From Pirellulaceae bacterium (GTDB lineage Bacteria; Planctomycetota; Planctomycetia; Pirellulales; Pirellulaceae), in NCBI GenBank assembly GCA_022446825.1, contig JAKVBY010000028.1, positions 53,523 to 100,861 of the forward strand: a stretch of 47,339 nucleotides of DNA, in the 5' to 3' direction. The translations under genes were made by a program, and so were the position numbers. Below are positions 9,927-20,100 of this stretch, one piece after another; the stretch's first letter is position 1; every line of letters starts with the position of its first letter. Below the pieces are notes generated by a model. That model was given only the letters and a program-made list of their open reading frames with translations, did not search any database and was not told the DNA's origin.

Positions 9927-11117
9927 ATGGCAAAGAAGACCATTGCAGACGTCGAAGTTGCTGGCCAAACCGTGCTCATCCGAGTCGACTTCAATGTCCC
10001 ACTCGACGAGCAAGGAAATATTACGGATGACCGTCGTATTCGCATGACCTTGCCAACGCTTACCTCGGTCTTAGATCGAGGTGGCAAGCTGATTCTGATG
10101 AGTCACCTAGGGCGACCGACCGGTGCAGATTCTGATGCCTTCCAATTCACCTTACAAGCGATCGCAAATCGTTTAGGTGAATTACTTGATCGAGAGGTTG
10201 TTTTTGCAACCGACACAGTGGGCACAGATGCTCAGAGTAAGGTGACATCGCTGCAGCCTGGCGGTATTCTGCTATTAGAGAATCTACGACTCAATCCCGG
10301 AGAAAAAAAGGGGGACTCGGACTTTTCTCAAGCCTTGGCAAACATGGCTGACATTTATTGCAATGATGCATTTGGTTCGTGTGCCAAACCAGACGCCTCC
10401 CTCTTCGGTGTGCCCAAAGCAATGGGAAATCGTCCCAAAGTTACAGGTTTTCTCTTGGCAAAAGAAATCGCCTATTTGACGGACACTATTAGTAATCCAG
10501 ACCGACCGTTTGTCGCCATCTTAGGCGGGGCAAAAGTGTCCGACAAAATTACGGTCATCGAAAACCTCTTAGACCAATGCGACAAAGTCCTGATCGGCGG
10601 CGCCATGGCGTACACGTTCGCGCTGGCAAGTGGCGGAACAATTGGTAAAAGCCTTGTCGAACCAGACAAAGTTGATTTAGCACAAAAATTGATGGCCCGA
10701 GGAAAAGATACTCTGGTCCTCCCGGTCGATACTCATTGTGGCGATAACTTTCACAGCGATTGTCGCAAACAGATCGTCAACGCTGGTGAGATCCCCGCGA
10801 ATTTTGAAGGTCTGGATATCGGACCTCAAACCGCTGCACATTTTGCAGAAATCGTCGCTACTGCCAAAACTGTTGTCTGGAACGGGCCGATGGGCGTTTT
10901 TGAAATGCCTCCGTTTGACCACGGCACTCAAACCGTCGCGCAAGCAATTGCCAATAGCTCGGCCACCAGCATCATTGGAGGTGGCGATAGCGCCGCTGCC
11001 ATTCAGCAGTTTGGTTTTGCCGACCAAGTTTCCCATGTGAGTACCGGCGGTGGAGCGAGTCTTGCATTACTGGAAGGCAAAGCGTTCGAAACCGTCGCCG
11101 TTCTCGACGACGTCTGA
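9927..11117 (+). CDS. pgk: Phosphoglycerate kinase
   Basis: A 396-residue cytosolic glycolytic enzyme that transfers phosphate from 1,3-bisphosphoglycerate to ADP, giving 3-phosphoglycerate and ATP. Family motifs are all present: RVDFNVP at 19-25, SHLGRP at 59-64, [32 protein letters not shown] and the nucleotide-binding GGGDSAAA near the C terminus. The length is typical. The open frame extends upstream to a TTG at 9897, but ATG at 9927 has GAGAG just upstream and gives the usual MAKKTI start, so it is preferred. It stands alone; the next operon begins after its own promoter 37 bases beyond the stop. Confidence 0.97.
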   Translation: MAKKTIADVEVAGQTVLIRVDFNVPLDEQGNITDDRRIRMTLPTLTSVLDRGGKLILMSHLGRPTGADSDAFQFTLQAIANRLGELLDREVVFATDTVGTDAQSKVTSLQPGGILLLENLRLNPGEKKGDSDFSQALANMADIYCNDAFGSCAKPDASLFGVPKAMGNRPKVTGFLLAKEIAYLTDTISNPDRPFVAILGGAKVSDKITVIENLLDQCDKVLIGGAMAYTFALASGGTIGKSLVEPDKVDLAQKLMARGKDTLVLPVDTHCGDNFHSDCRKQIVNAGEIPANFEGLDIGPQTAAHFAEIVATAKTVVWNGPMGVFEMPPFDHGTQTVAQAIANSSATSIIGGGDSAAAIQQFGFADQVSHVSTGGGASLALLEGKAFETVAVLDDV

Positions 11118-11153
11118 CGCCAGGTATTAATGCCGTATGATCTGAGGCTTCCT

Positions 11154-11181
11154 TTGACGACCGCCCCGAGCACGCTAGAAT
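11154..11181 (+). promoter_or_regulatory. Sigma-70-like promoter of the type VII-like operon
   Basis: TTGACG at 11154-11159 and TAGAAT at 11176-11181 are separated by 16 bases. The -35 matches five of six consensus bases. The site lies between pgk and the first WXG100-like gene, about 90 bases before its ATG, and implies that the four-gene unit is transcribed separately from pgk. Confidence 0.55.
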
Positions 11182-11270
11182 AAAAGACATCTCCTTCGAA
11201 ATAGAATTCCTGTCTTTCGTCGTATCGACGCAACATTTCATTCCGTCTTAATGAGTTGAAGGGGACCGGT

Positions 11271-11540
11271 ATGCCACAGGCCATTGTCGACCCAGAAGAA
11301 CTCCGTCATTTTGCGCGCAACCTGCAAAAATTCAATCATGAATTGCGCGATCGCATCCTCACACTCTGTAATCAATTGACGGCCTTAGGCCTAACTTGGC
11401 GCGATCAAGAGCACAAAAAGTTCGTTGAAGAGTTTGAAACTAACGTGCGGACGATTAACAAGCTCACGGAAGGCACCGACGAACATGTACCTTACCTGCT
11501 GCGCAAAGCGCAACATATCGAAGATTACTTGAATTCGTAA
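11271..11540 (+). CDS. WXG100-like small helical protein (type VII secretion-like, copy 1)
   Basis: An 89-residue, almost wholly alpha-helical protein without signal peptide. Two amphipathic helices flank a central turn LTWRDQEH, where W43-R-D45 sits at the position of the WXG hairpin in ESAT-6/YukE proteins; the glycine is replaced by aspartate. Length, helix-turn-helix pattern and position before an FtsK/EssC-like ATPase fit the WXG100 family, whose members are exported as folded dimers by type VII secretion. The C terminus YLLRKAQHIEDYL only loosely resembles the YxxxD/E export signal. ATG at 11271 is chosen because AAGGGGA lies just upstream; a TTG at 11256 is less likely. Family membership is inferred from pattern, not a database match. 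Confidence 0.75.
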   Translation: MPQAIVDPEELRHFARNLQKFNHELRDRILTLCNQLTALGLTWRDQEHKKFVEEFETNVRTINKLTEGTDEHVPYLLRKAQHIEDYLNS

Positions 11541-11569
11541 TCGAACGCATTATTGGTCGGAATCTTGAA

Positions 11570-12112
11570 ATGAGCCAACAGGCTAACGTTAATTCGATTC
11601 ACGCTTTCGAATCGCTTTACAGTGCCATTCGAGAATATGAGTCCGACGCGCGGGACGCGATCACCGCGCTTCTTTTAGAAGTTCGCAAAGCAGTCGATTG
11701 GATCGAGAATGATCGCACGTCCTATTGGCCTAGACAAGTTCGCCAAGCATCGGAGGCGTTTAGCGAAGCTCGCAATGAGCTCGAGCGTCGGGAATTGACA
11801 ACACGTCCAGAGGAGAAACCGTCATGCTACGAACAAAAGCTGATCGTGGAGCAAGCCAAACGTCGCTTGCGATTTTGTGAGTCACGGGTTGAGACTGTGA
11901 AAAAATGGCGGCGTGTCTTACACCATGAAGTTCTTGAATTTGAAAGTGGAATTGGAAAACTGAGCGAATCTCTCGAAACCGATTTCCCGAGAGCCAGAGC
12001 GACTCTGCAACGCTTGGTCACTGCACTGCAGAAATACTCAGACGTAACCCTTGTACAACAGTCTCCTAGCGTCGGCAAAATCACACCCATTCCACGGAGA
12101 CCCGAAAAATGA
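11570..12112 (+). CDS. Coiled-coil protein of the type VII-like operon
   Basis: A 180-residue protein rich in E, R, K, A and Q, predicted to be long helices and coiled coil from about residue 10 to 160, with no signal peptide or membrane segment and a proline-rich tail (ITPIPRRPEK). I do not recognise a named family. It starts 29 bases after the first WXG100-like gene with GGAA six bases before the ATG, and its stop overlaps the next start in ATGA, so translation is probably coupled. Its place between two WXG100-like genes and the ATPase suggests a substrate, chaperone or structural partner, comparable in position to long helical substrates of other type VII systems. It could equally be a scaffold that is never exported. 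Confidence 0.75.
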   Translation: MSQQANVNSIHAFESLYSAIREYESDARDAITALLLEVRKAVDWIENDRTSYWPRQVRQASEAFSEARNELERRELTTRPEEKPSCYEQKLIVEQAKRRLRFCESRVETVKKWRRVLHHEVLEFESGIGKLSESLETDFPRARATLQRLVTALQKYSDVTLVQQSPSVGKITPIPRRPEK

Positions 12113-12351
12113 CTTGTTGCGATTTAATCACAGCCTTAGGCAACCTACAGAAGTCAACGGCAAAATTGAAACATAAATGGGCCGATACCAAGGCTCACTG
12201 GAACGACGCAACACAACGCCAATTTGAAGAGGATTTTCTTGCGCCACTTGCTCCTAATGTGACCTTAGCAATCGCCGCCGTTCATCAACTATCAGACATA
12301 CTCGACGAGGCATTTCGCGAGTGCGAAGAGGGAGATGATTCATTCTTGTAA
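12109..12351 (+). CDS. WXG100-like small helical protein (type VII secretion-like, copy 2)
   Basis: An 80-residue helical-hairpin protein. The turn region HWNDATQRQFEEDFL carries W31-N-D33, the same W-x-D variant as the first copy (LTWRDQEHKKFVEEF), and the following EEDF/EEEF-like stretch aligns as well, so the two are probably diverged paralogues that may pair as a heterodimer. The ATG overlaps the preceding stop codon (ATGA), with GGAGA upstream. It is followed almost directly by the ATPase gene. Unusual features are a pair of cysteines at residues 3-4 and an acidic C terminus (ECEEGDDSFL). Confidence 0.7.
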   Translation: MTCCDLITALGNLQKSTAKLKHKWADTKAHWNDATQRQFEEDFLAPLAPNVTLAIAAVHQLSDILDEAFRECEEGDDSFL

Positions 12352-12408
12352 GTTCCATTGCGGCTCACGGTTTTTAGCCGCCACGCTACCCGACAGAGGC
12401 ACCGAAAC

Positions 12409-15400
12409 GTGGATTACCAGATCACAACGCAGCGACAGCGAGAACTGCTCCGGGAGTTGAGCCAACTGGTGAGCGACCGTGTTCAGGCAGAGACTCATAT
12501 CGAGTCCAGCTATCGGTCGCGTGAGACAGCAGCCAAATCACAATACGAAGCCGACCATCAACTCGCCACCAAACGACACGCTCAACGAAATGACGAACTG
12601 CAGCTGGATTTCGAGTCAAGTCAAACGCGTTTAACAGACGGGTATGACACGGAATTAAACTCACTTTCATTCGAACACACAAAGACTCTAGAACAACTGC
12701 GGCGTGAGTCCCAGGCAACACTCAAAAAAGGTAAAGACGAATGGACATCAGCCAAGTTACGAGCAACCGCCAACTTCGATGCGGAGAAGAAAAAGCCCAC
12801 GCAACAACTTGCTGAGTTCGAGAGGGAACTGCAGTCGCGTTGGCAAACAATGGAAATGCTGGATCAACGTGTCGCAAAAATTCTCAAGCGACGTCGAGTG
12901 ACTGTCGATCATCCCATTTCTACCCCTCCCCATGTACCGCAAAATCACCAGTCCTCACCAATCGACCGGTTGCAGTCCGCCATCCTCAGGGCCCACGAAG
13001 CCCTCGGCAAACTGGAAAAGAATCCTGCCGTACGGTTGATTCACTTCAGTCGTCTGGCCAGTATTTTCTTCATCGCCACGATCATCATGGCCTATCCATC
13101 GTTTTTATTGAATGAAAAATTGCAGTTAGCCGACATCAACGATCAGACGATACAATTAGCTGCAGTATTAGCGGGCGCCACCATCTTTGGCTTAAGCCTG
13201 ACCGCTTTCTGGTGGGTCATCGCATTTCCACGCGTGCAACGGCAAACTCTCAACGCCTTTCCTCCCTTCGCACAATGGCGGGCCTATGCCCAAGTGAGTT
13301 TCGAGCATGCACACAAATCGCAGCGACAAGTGACCGAACAACAAATTGCTGAATGCGCTACCCAGCGTGACCATTGTCTTCGTGCAGCCGACGCAATCTG
13401 GAAAGAGTTGGAGCAGAAGACTACAGCTGCTTATAACGCTCGGCTGAAAGAATCCGAAATCAAATTCCGGCAACAAACGGAGGAGGCTCAGCAGACCCGT
13501 GAAAAGAAAAATGCCGAACTCCGAGAACAAATCCCTCAAGCCTTAAAACTTAACGATGAAGAATTCGCCAACCTTTCTCTACACTTAAGAGAGAAACTTG
13601 AAACGCGACTAGGAAGCAGCCGTCAAGTTCGTGATCATAAATGGAACGAACTCGAGAAACTCTGGAGAGAAGGTTACCTCAAGTTCCACAGCGCGGTCAC
13701 GAAGATGAATGCTTTCTGCGACCAACGCTTTCCGTCATGGGAAAGCATGGACTGGAAGTGTTGGAAACCAACATCCGAGGTACTCCCCGCGTTACGTTTT
13801 GGAGAATTTATTTTTAGTTTAAATATGCTCGAGCGAGGAATCCCTCAAGAGCAACGCCTCGCCGTCGAGCAATCCAATTTTTCACTACCCAGCGTTCTAT
13901 CCTATCCGGAATGCCCATCAGTGCTTTACGAAAGCGCCGGGAGCGGGCGAGAGCGGGCTGTTCTGTCAATGCAAAACATCATGATGCGGTTGCTCACATC
14001 GACGCCTGCAGGAAAGGTACGTTTCACAGTTCTCGACCCCGTAGGCCTGGGGCAGAACTTCTCAGCATTCATGCACTTGGCAGACTATGACGACCGTCTG
14101 ATCACGAATCGCATCTGGACTGAAGCGGCACATATCAACCAACGACTGATCGATTTAACTGAACACATGGAAAATGTGATTCAGAAATACCTGCGAAATG
14201 AATTTCAATCGATCGAGGAATATAATCAGTTTGCAGGTGAGGTCGCAGAACCGTTCCAAATTCTGGTCATCGCCAATTTCCCTGCCAATTTCACAGAAGA
14301 AACCGCGCGCCGCCTGGTGAGTATCGCCAGTAGTGGAGCACGCTGTGGTGTGTACACGTTGATCAGTATCGACACCAAGATGAAAATGCCTCGTAATTTT
14401 GATCTGGCCGACCTGCAGCAGCATGCGGCAACGTTGCAATGGGATGGCTCAGAATTCGCGTTCAAAGACGATCGCATGTCACAATTGCCATTGAAACTAG
14501 ATCCACCACCAACCCCAGAACAATTCACCGAGTTAATCCGCACGGTCGGCTCGTTCGCCACGGACGCCAAACGAGTCCAAGTTCCCTTTGCGACCGTAGC
14601 TGCCCAAGAGGGTGAATGGTGGAGCGAAGATAGCCGCAATCAACTCTCGGTTGCTTTTGGAAAAGCAGGGGCAAACAATCTCCAACATATGAAACTAGGC
14701 CACGGGACCTCGCAGCATGTGCTTATTTCCGGAAAGACCGGTTCTGGAAAATCGACGCTCATGCACGCCCTTGTCGTCAACTTCGCGATTCATTATAGCC
14801 CTCGCGAAATACACTTTTATTTGATCGATTTCAAAAAAGGCGTCGAATTCAAACCCTACGCAACCTATCAATTGCCTCACGCACGTGTGATTGCAATCGA
14901 AAGTGAACGTGAATTCGGTATGAGTGTCCTCGAGCGTCTCGACCATGAACTAAAGCAGCGGGGCGATATGTTCCGCAAAAAGGGTGTTCAAGATGTGAAG
15001 GGATTCCGCGACGCACACCCGGATTACCCGCTGCCGCGAATCCTACTCATCATCGACGAATTTCAAGAACTGTTTGTTCAGGAAGACAAAATCGCCACGG
15101 ATGCCAGCTTACTTTTAGACCGTCTGGTCCGCCAAGGTCGAGCATTTGGAATTCACGTCATCTTAGGTTCACAGACGCTGGCTGGAGCATATTCGCTCGC
15201 TCGCAGCACACTGGGGCAAATGGCAGTAAGAATTGCCTTGCAATGTAGTGAATCAGACGCACACCTCATCTTAAGCGATGACAACACGGCAGCACGGTTG
15301 TTGAGTCGTCCTGGGGAAGCAATTTACAACGATGCCAATGGCTTGATCGAAGGGAATCATCCCTTTCAGGTTGTTTGGCTAGGCGACCAAGAACGCGAAC

Positions 15401-16368
15401 AATACTTACAGAGCATTTGCGAATTGGCCAAACAACGCGAGATCGCAGTCGATCCACCTGTTGTTTTTGAGGGTAACGTCCCAGCAAACCCAGTGGACAA
15501 TCAAGAGCTACGACAAGCACTCTCCGAGGTTAACACAGGCACGACCGCCCCTCGAGTATGGTTGGGCTCAGCCGTTTCCATCAAAGCAGCAACAACGTTG
15601 TCCTTTCATCAACAAACGGGTGCAAATCTACTACTTGTCGGCCAGCAAGAATCCATGGCGTTAGGTATCCTCAGCAATTGCCTTATCAGTCTTGAGGCAA
15701 CACAACCGCGAATCCAGCAGGAAACAAAAAGCGGCTTAAGCCGTTTCATTCTGCTGGACGGTAGTCGTCCAGATTCCGCAAGCTTTGGCTTCTGGAAACA
15801 ATTTGCGGAGCGAGTCCCACTCGACATCGAAGTATTGCTGCCTGCTGAAACTGAAAACGTTATCACGTCAATCGCTAATGAGTTGAATCGACGCTTAGAA
15901 GTCTCGGACGAGATGGCTAGACCGATTTTTTTGACCATTTTCAACCTGCCGCGTTTTCGGAGTCTCCGCAAAATGGACGAATTCCACTCGTTTCAGTTTA
16001 CTGACGACCAAGACATGCAGCCCAAAACGGACAAACAAATGGCAGCGATTCTAAAGGAAGGCCCCGGCGTGGGAATCCACACACTGATTTGGTGTGACAA
16101 CTACAATAACGTTAACCGTTGGATCGAACGATCCGGACTGCGTGATATTGAAATGCGAGTCCTCTTTCAAATGAATGCCACAGATTCTAGTAACCTCATT
16201 GACTCTCCGGCCGCAAGTCGTTTGGGACAGAACCGAGCGATGGCCTACAGTGAGTCCCAAGGACAATGTGAAAAATTCCGCCCGTACGGAGAGCCTCACG
16301 AAAAATGGATAACTTGGGTGAGGCAACAATTGCAAAATCGCAGCATGAACTCACCGCTAGCACCATGA
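12409..16368 (+). CDS. FtsK/SpoIIIE (EssC-like) membrane ATPase with three RecA-like modules
   Basis: About 1319 residues. Residues 1-190 are charged coiled coil. Two membrane segments follow at ~214-232 and ~248-274, then another coiled coil to ~420. Residues ~498-687 resemble a RecA-like domain without a P-loop. Residues ~744-1020 are a complete FtsK domain: Walker A GKTGSGKS at 775-782, Walker B LLIIDEFQEL with D883 and E884, and GSQTL as sensor. Residues ~1031-1314 form a third, degenerate module (VGQQESMAL where a P-loop would be). This layout matches EssC/EccC, the motor of type VII secretion, but lacks an N-terminal FHA domain. The start is uncertain: GTG at 12409 has AGAGG nine bases upstream and is preferred to TTG at 12358, which has no ribosome site. 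Expected to sit in the inner membrane and drive export of the upstream small proteins. Confidence 0.88.
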   Translation: MDYQITTQRQRELLRELSQLVSDRVQAETHIESSYRSRETAAKSQYEADHQLATKRHAQRNDELQLDFESSQTRLTDGYDTELNSLSFEHTKTLEQLRRESQATLKKGKDEWTSAKLRATANFDAEKKKPTQQLAEFERELQSRWQTMEMLDQRVAKILKRRRVTVDHPISTPPHVPQNHQSSPIDRLQSAILRAHEALGKLEKNPAVRLIHFSRLASIFFIATIIMAYPSFLLNEKLQLADINDQTIQLAAVLAGATIFGLSLTAFWWVIAFPRVQRQTLNAFPPFAQWRAYAQVSFEHAHKSQRQVTEQQIAECATQRDHCLRAADAIWKELEQKTTAAYNARLKESEIKFRQQTEEAQQTREKKNAELREQIPQALKLNDEEFANLSLHLREKLETRLGSSRQVRDHKWNELEKLWREGYLKFHSAVTKMNAFCDQRFPSWESMDWKCWKPTSEVLPALRFGEFIFSLNMLERGIPQEQRLAVEQSNFSLPSVLSYPECPSVLYESAGSGRERAVLSMQNIMMRLLTSTPAGKVRFTVLDPVGLGQNFSAFMHLADYDDRLITNRIWTEAAHINQRLIDLTEHMENVIQKYLRNEFQSIEEYNQFAGEVAEPFQILVIANFPANFTEETARRLVSIASSGARCGVYTLISIDTKMKMPRNFDLADLQQHAATLQWDGSEFAFKDDRMSQLPLKLDPPPTPEQFTELIRTVGSFATDAKRVQVPFATVAAQEGEWWSEDSRNQLSVAFGKAGANNLQHMKLGHGTSQHVLISGKTGSGKSTLMHALVVNFAIHYSPREIHFYLIDFKKGVEFKPYATYQLPHARVIAIESEREFGMSVLERLDHELKQRGDMFRKKGVQDVKGFRDAHPDYPLPRILLIIDEFQELFVQEDKIATDASLLLDRLVRQGRAFGIHVILGSQTLAGAYSLARSTLGQMAVRIALQCSESDAHLILSDDNTAARLLSRPGEAIYNDANGLIEGNHPFQVVWLGDQEREQYLQSICELAKQREIAVDPPVVFEGNVPANPVDNQELRQALSEVNTGTTAPRVWLGSAVSIKAATTLSFHQQTGANLLLVGQQESMALGILSNCLISLEATQPRIQQETKSGLSRFILLDGSRPDSASFGFWKQFAERVPLDIEVLLPAETENVITSIANELNRRLEVSDEMARPIFLTIFNLPRFRSLRKMDEFHSFQFTDDQDMQPKTDKQMAAILKEGPGVGIHTLIWCDNYNNVNRWIERSGLRDIEMRVLFQMNATDSSNLIDSPAASRLGQNRAMAYSESQGQCEKFRPYGEPHEKWITWVRQQLQNRSMNSPLAP

Positions 16369-16485
16369 ACGGTTCGTTGGGTCGCCAACAAACAAATCAG
16401 CAACGGACGGGCAAGACATCAACTCTTCAGACAAAGTCTGATTCAGACCATCAGCTGACTGAGCGGCCATGCGAGCGTCTGCGGA

Positions 16486-16728
16486 CTACTGCCCTTGCAG
16501 TTGGCGTAATTTTCGTTCAGCTGCGTCGGCCTTTAGGGCAGCTGCCTCTTCTGCAAGCTTCATTTCCGGGCCCGGTGCGAAGTACTGCACATCGTCGTCA
16601 ATGTAGTAGGGGCTCGGGAGAATTTGTCCACCGATCGAGCTTTGACAACCCGTCGCACAAAGAGCGACCGCAAGACCGCAGCCTCCAAGCGTCAACTGTA
16701 GCCAACGTTGCGAGATTGCCGTTTTCAT
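16486..16728 (-). CDS. Small conserved lipoprotein
   Basis: An 80-residue protein with a lipoprotein signal: a positive start, a hydrophobic stretch (LTLGGCGLAVALCATGC) and a lipobox ATGC with the lipidated cysteine at residue 28. The mature part has SIGGQILPSPYYIDDDVQYFAPGPE and ends in an Ala/Glu/Lys-rich helix. I recall very similar small lipoproteins in many planctomycete genomes, with no function assigned. It is read opposite to both neighbours, converging on the ATPase gene and diverging from the CHAT gene. Confidence 0.75.
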   Translation of the reverse strand: MKTAISQRWLQLTLGGCGLAVALCATGCQSSIGGQILPSPYYIDDDVQYFAPGPEMKLAEEAAALKADAAERKLRQLQGQ

Positions 16729-17149
16729 CTTGATACAACTCCGGTCGCGGGTTTTAAGAGATCACATCAGTCCTACAATCCGAATAACCGATGGATTCGT
16801 CACCACCCTTATCGGTTACCCTGACGAACAACTTTGCATGATTTTGGGAGCCAGCAAAAGTTTTTAGAAATTTCCTGGCTCGAGATGGATTCCTTCGCAG
16901 TTTGCTGCTAAATCAACTAGAATAAACAGGTAAGTGTGAGGCTATAAAATTAAAGAGAAATGGGCTCAATTGCGAGCTAGCAACTGGCGCCTCGTCGCAA
17001 GGCGTACAGAGCAAACCATCGATTTTTTGGGTTCGCGCCAACCGCTGGATGGGATGTGGCGCAGATAACTTCCTGCGACACGTTCGGGGTTCGGCCTGTC
17101 GCGGCTCGTTATTATTCCTATACAGGGGCGCAGTCTAGGAATTGATCTG
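16729..17149. other. 421-base divergent intergenic region
   Basis: Separates the minus-strand lipoprotein from the plus-strand CHAT gene and should hold promoters for both. A CTAGAATAAAC element near 16916 resembles the -10 region used before the type VII-like operon, but no good -35 box lies 16-18 bases upstream of it. TATAAAAT occurs near 16940. No RNA gene or open frame of interest was found. Confidence 0.4.
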
Positions 17150-20100
17150 ATGGCAAAAATACCGACCTGTTTCTCGCGTACTGCAGTTTTACCGATATTC
17201 TTGGTTTGGAGCCTCTCTCTCTCTTTGGTTCCACCCCATCCATTATCGGCACAAACACAAGAGCAACTGCGGCAACGTCAACTTCAACAGCGACGTGTCG
17301 GACAGCGGCAAACGATTCAAAGAGCCCAGGTTGAAACACGCGCGATACCGGGTCAGGATTATTTGCTCTCCTTGAGTTTATACCGTGAAGGTGAACTCGA
17401 CTCCGCCTTAAGAGGTTTTCGATCGGCTTTGCGCGGAGGCATGCAAAGCATTCATGGGCGTTGGATTGATTCGATTTGTTACTACGCAATGCTAGGCGAA
17501 TGCCTTTACGACATGGGGCAAACTGAAGAAGCGTTACGACACTACAACTCCGCAGTAAAAATCTATCTAGCAAATCCGAATTGGCTACTACGGATGCAGT
17601 TTGTGGAAACCGTCCCACCGCTCAGTCGCCGGATAAACCCACCCATTAACTGGGGAGCCAGCAAACGCCGTAGTGTTCCTGGCAACTTCCCTAAAAAGAT
17701 GACCTATTTACGTGGTAATCTTCAGATCGAACGTACCATACAACAAGGTGGTGGCGTTATCGTTCAGCCGGAGTTCTTTCCACTTTACGCCGTGGAAATT
17801 GTTCGTTGCACAGCCTTGGCTATTCGCCGTCGCGCAGAAATCATGGGGCCTACTTGCCAACACTCAAACCTCACCGAACAACTCGTGGACGCCCTCGAGC
17901 GACGCCCCGGAATTCCTAATCATTGGTCACAGTCCTGGATCAGCAGCATGCTGGGCATGGCTTATTCCTCAGATGGCCAAGATGCAGAAGCGATTGCCGA
18001 ACTACAAAAATCACTACGTGCTGGTGGCCAATACGATCACCCGATGACTGCGGCTTCGCTGATCGAACTTGGAAAAATTGTTTTCCGTCAAGGTAAACTC
18101 AAAACGGCTGCAACGTTTTTCCTCGAAGCCACTTTTTCTGCCGCCGCCTACGAACAATACGAAGTCCTGGAAGAAGCATTCCGTTGGGGCGTGATTACCC
18201 ATCTGACAGCCGGCAATCAAGAACTTTATCTCCCCCTAGTAAATGCCTCAAAATGGGCGCGCCGCAAGTCAAAACGATTGCAGGGCTCTCTCTTGGTATC
18301 AGGTGCTGAGAATTTTGCGCACAACGGAGACATTCAGCGGGCAACGGCTACTCTAAAAGAGGCTCGCAGCGTACTGGCACGGAAAGATCTTCTCGACGGA
18401 CGACTCGGTGCCAAACTTCTTTACCAAACCGCATTGGTCTATTTCCAAAAGGGCGACTTAAAACGGGGTATGAAAGCGTTTTCTGACGTCATGCAATTTC
18501 AGCAAAAAGCCTCGCGACGTTTGCTCCAAATCAATCTGGTAGATGAAATCTTTCAGTCCGGAAACGTCAGTGAGCGTGTTGCAGATGACTTGTTCGCAGT
18601 GGCGCTACGTGAGCCCGACGCAGCGGACTGGAGAGCCGCGCCGATCGAAACTATGTCGGTACTTGTCACACCACACGTTCAACCTCTGGAACATTGGTTT
18701 GAATTGTGCCTGGAACGACGTCAACACGAAAAGGCTTTAGAAATTGCCGACCAAATTCGCCGGCATCGCTTTTACTGCACGCTACCGATGGGTGGACGGT
18801 TACTGGCACTGCGGTGGGTTCTCGCGGCGCCGCTGTCGACACTTTCGCCAAAAGCCCAACTGCAACGTCAGAATTTGCTTGTCGATTTTCCGCGTTTCGC
18901 AGACCTCTCAGAAAAGATTGCAACCATTCGAAAAGACTTGAACGCGATGCCCCTAGTCCCTGAAGCGAATGAAGACAAAAGGTCCCAAACACAAAAGTTG
19001 GCAGAATTACTCACACTTGCTGCAGAACAAGAATTGATTCTGCGACAAATTGCGTTGCGTCGCAAACCAAGTGAGTTCGCTTTCCCCCCCACGCTAGACG
19101 TAAAAGCATTTCGGGAAAAGATGAACGATGGCACAGCTGTTTTAGCATTCATTGAAACCAAACGTGCTTTGTTTGGATTTTTTATGGGGCGCGAAAAATA
19201 CGGACAGTGGCGCATCGACAATCCTAAACGGGTCCGCGCTATGGTAAGTAAGTTACTGCGTGCCATGGGCCACTTCGAAAAGAATACTGCTCTGGGTGAA
19301 AAAGAACTTGCCAATCAAGAATGGCAACCGCTTGCTAATGAGTTGATGGCAGAATTAACCAACGGGTTCGACCGTACCACACTCACGGACTTTGAAGAAC
19401 TTGTGATCGTTCCCGATGGTTTGCTCTGGTACGTACCATTCGAAATGCTGCCCACTTCCTGGGGTACTTCGACAACATACACGCCGTTGATTCAAGAAAT
19501 ACGAGTCCGTTATTTACCAACCGTGGCCCTCGCACAACGCAAGACTACGGGCTTTGAAGCCAATTTAAAAACCATGGTCGACGTGGGAAAAATCTTCCCA
19601 CGAGATGATGAATCAATTGGTGAAACTGCCTTTGCGCAATTACAGGACACTTTGCCCGAGATCAATCGCTTCCCGGACAAATTACCGGCTCCCTCGGGCT
19701 TATATAGTAAGCTACTTGATCGAGCGATCGTGCTGAGTGACATTCAAGACAGTGATCGGCTGCCGTTGCAATGGTCTCCCATTACCGTCGATCGAGGCAA
19801 ACCGGGCAGCACGGTCTCCAATTGGTCTGCGTTACCATGGGGAACTCCACAACAGTTACTCCTTCCCGGATTTCACACCATGGCGGAAAATTCTCTGAAA
19901 AATGGTGGCACCGGCTATGAAATTTTTCTCACGAGTTGTGCCCTGATGGCAACTGGTTCACAAACAATTTTGCTGAGCCGCTGGCGAACCGGTGGACAAT
20001 CCTGCTATCACCTGATTCAAGAATTTGCACAAGAACTACCGCACACGGCAGCTGCGGATGCTTGGCAACGGAGTGTGCAACTCACCATGATGCAGGACCT

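Noticed and set aside
12358-12408. TTG 12358 as start of the FtsK-like ATPase
   Set aside because: No ribosome site precedes it, whereas GTG 12409 has AGAGG at nine bases. The longer reading is still possible.
16305-16733. 142-residue plus-strand open frame after the ATPase gene
   Set aside because: Overlaps the ATPase end and is antisense to a convincing lipoprotein gene.
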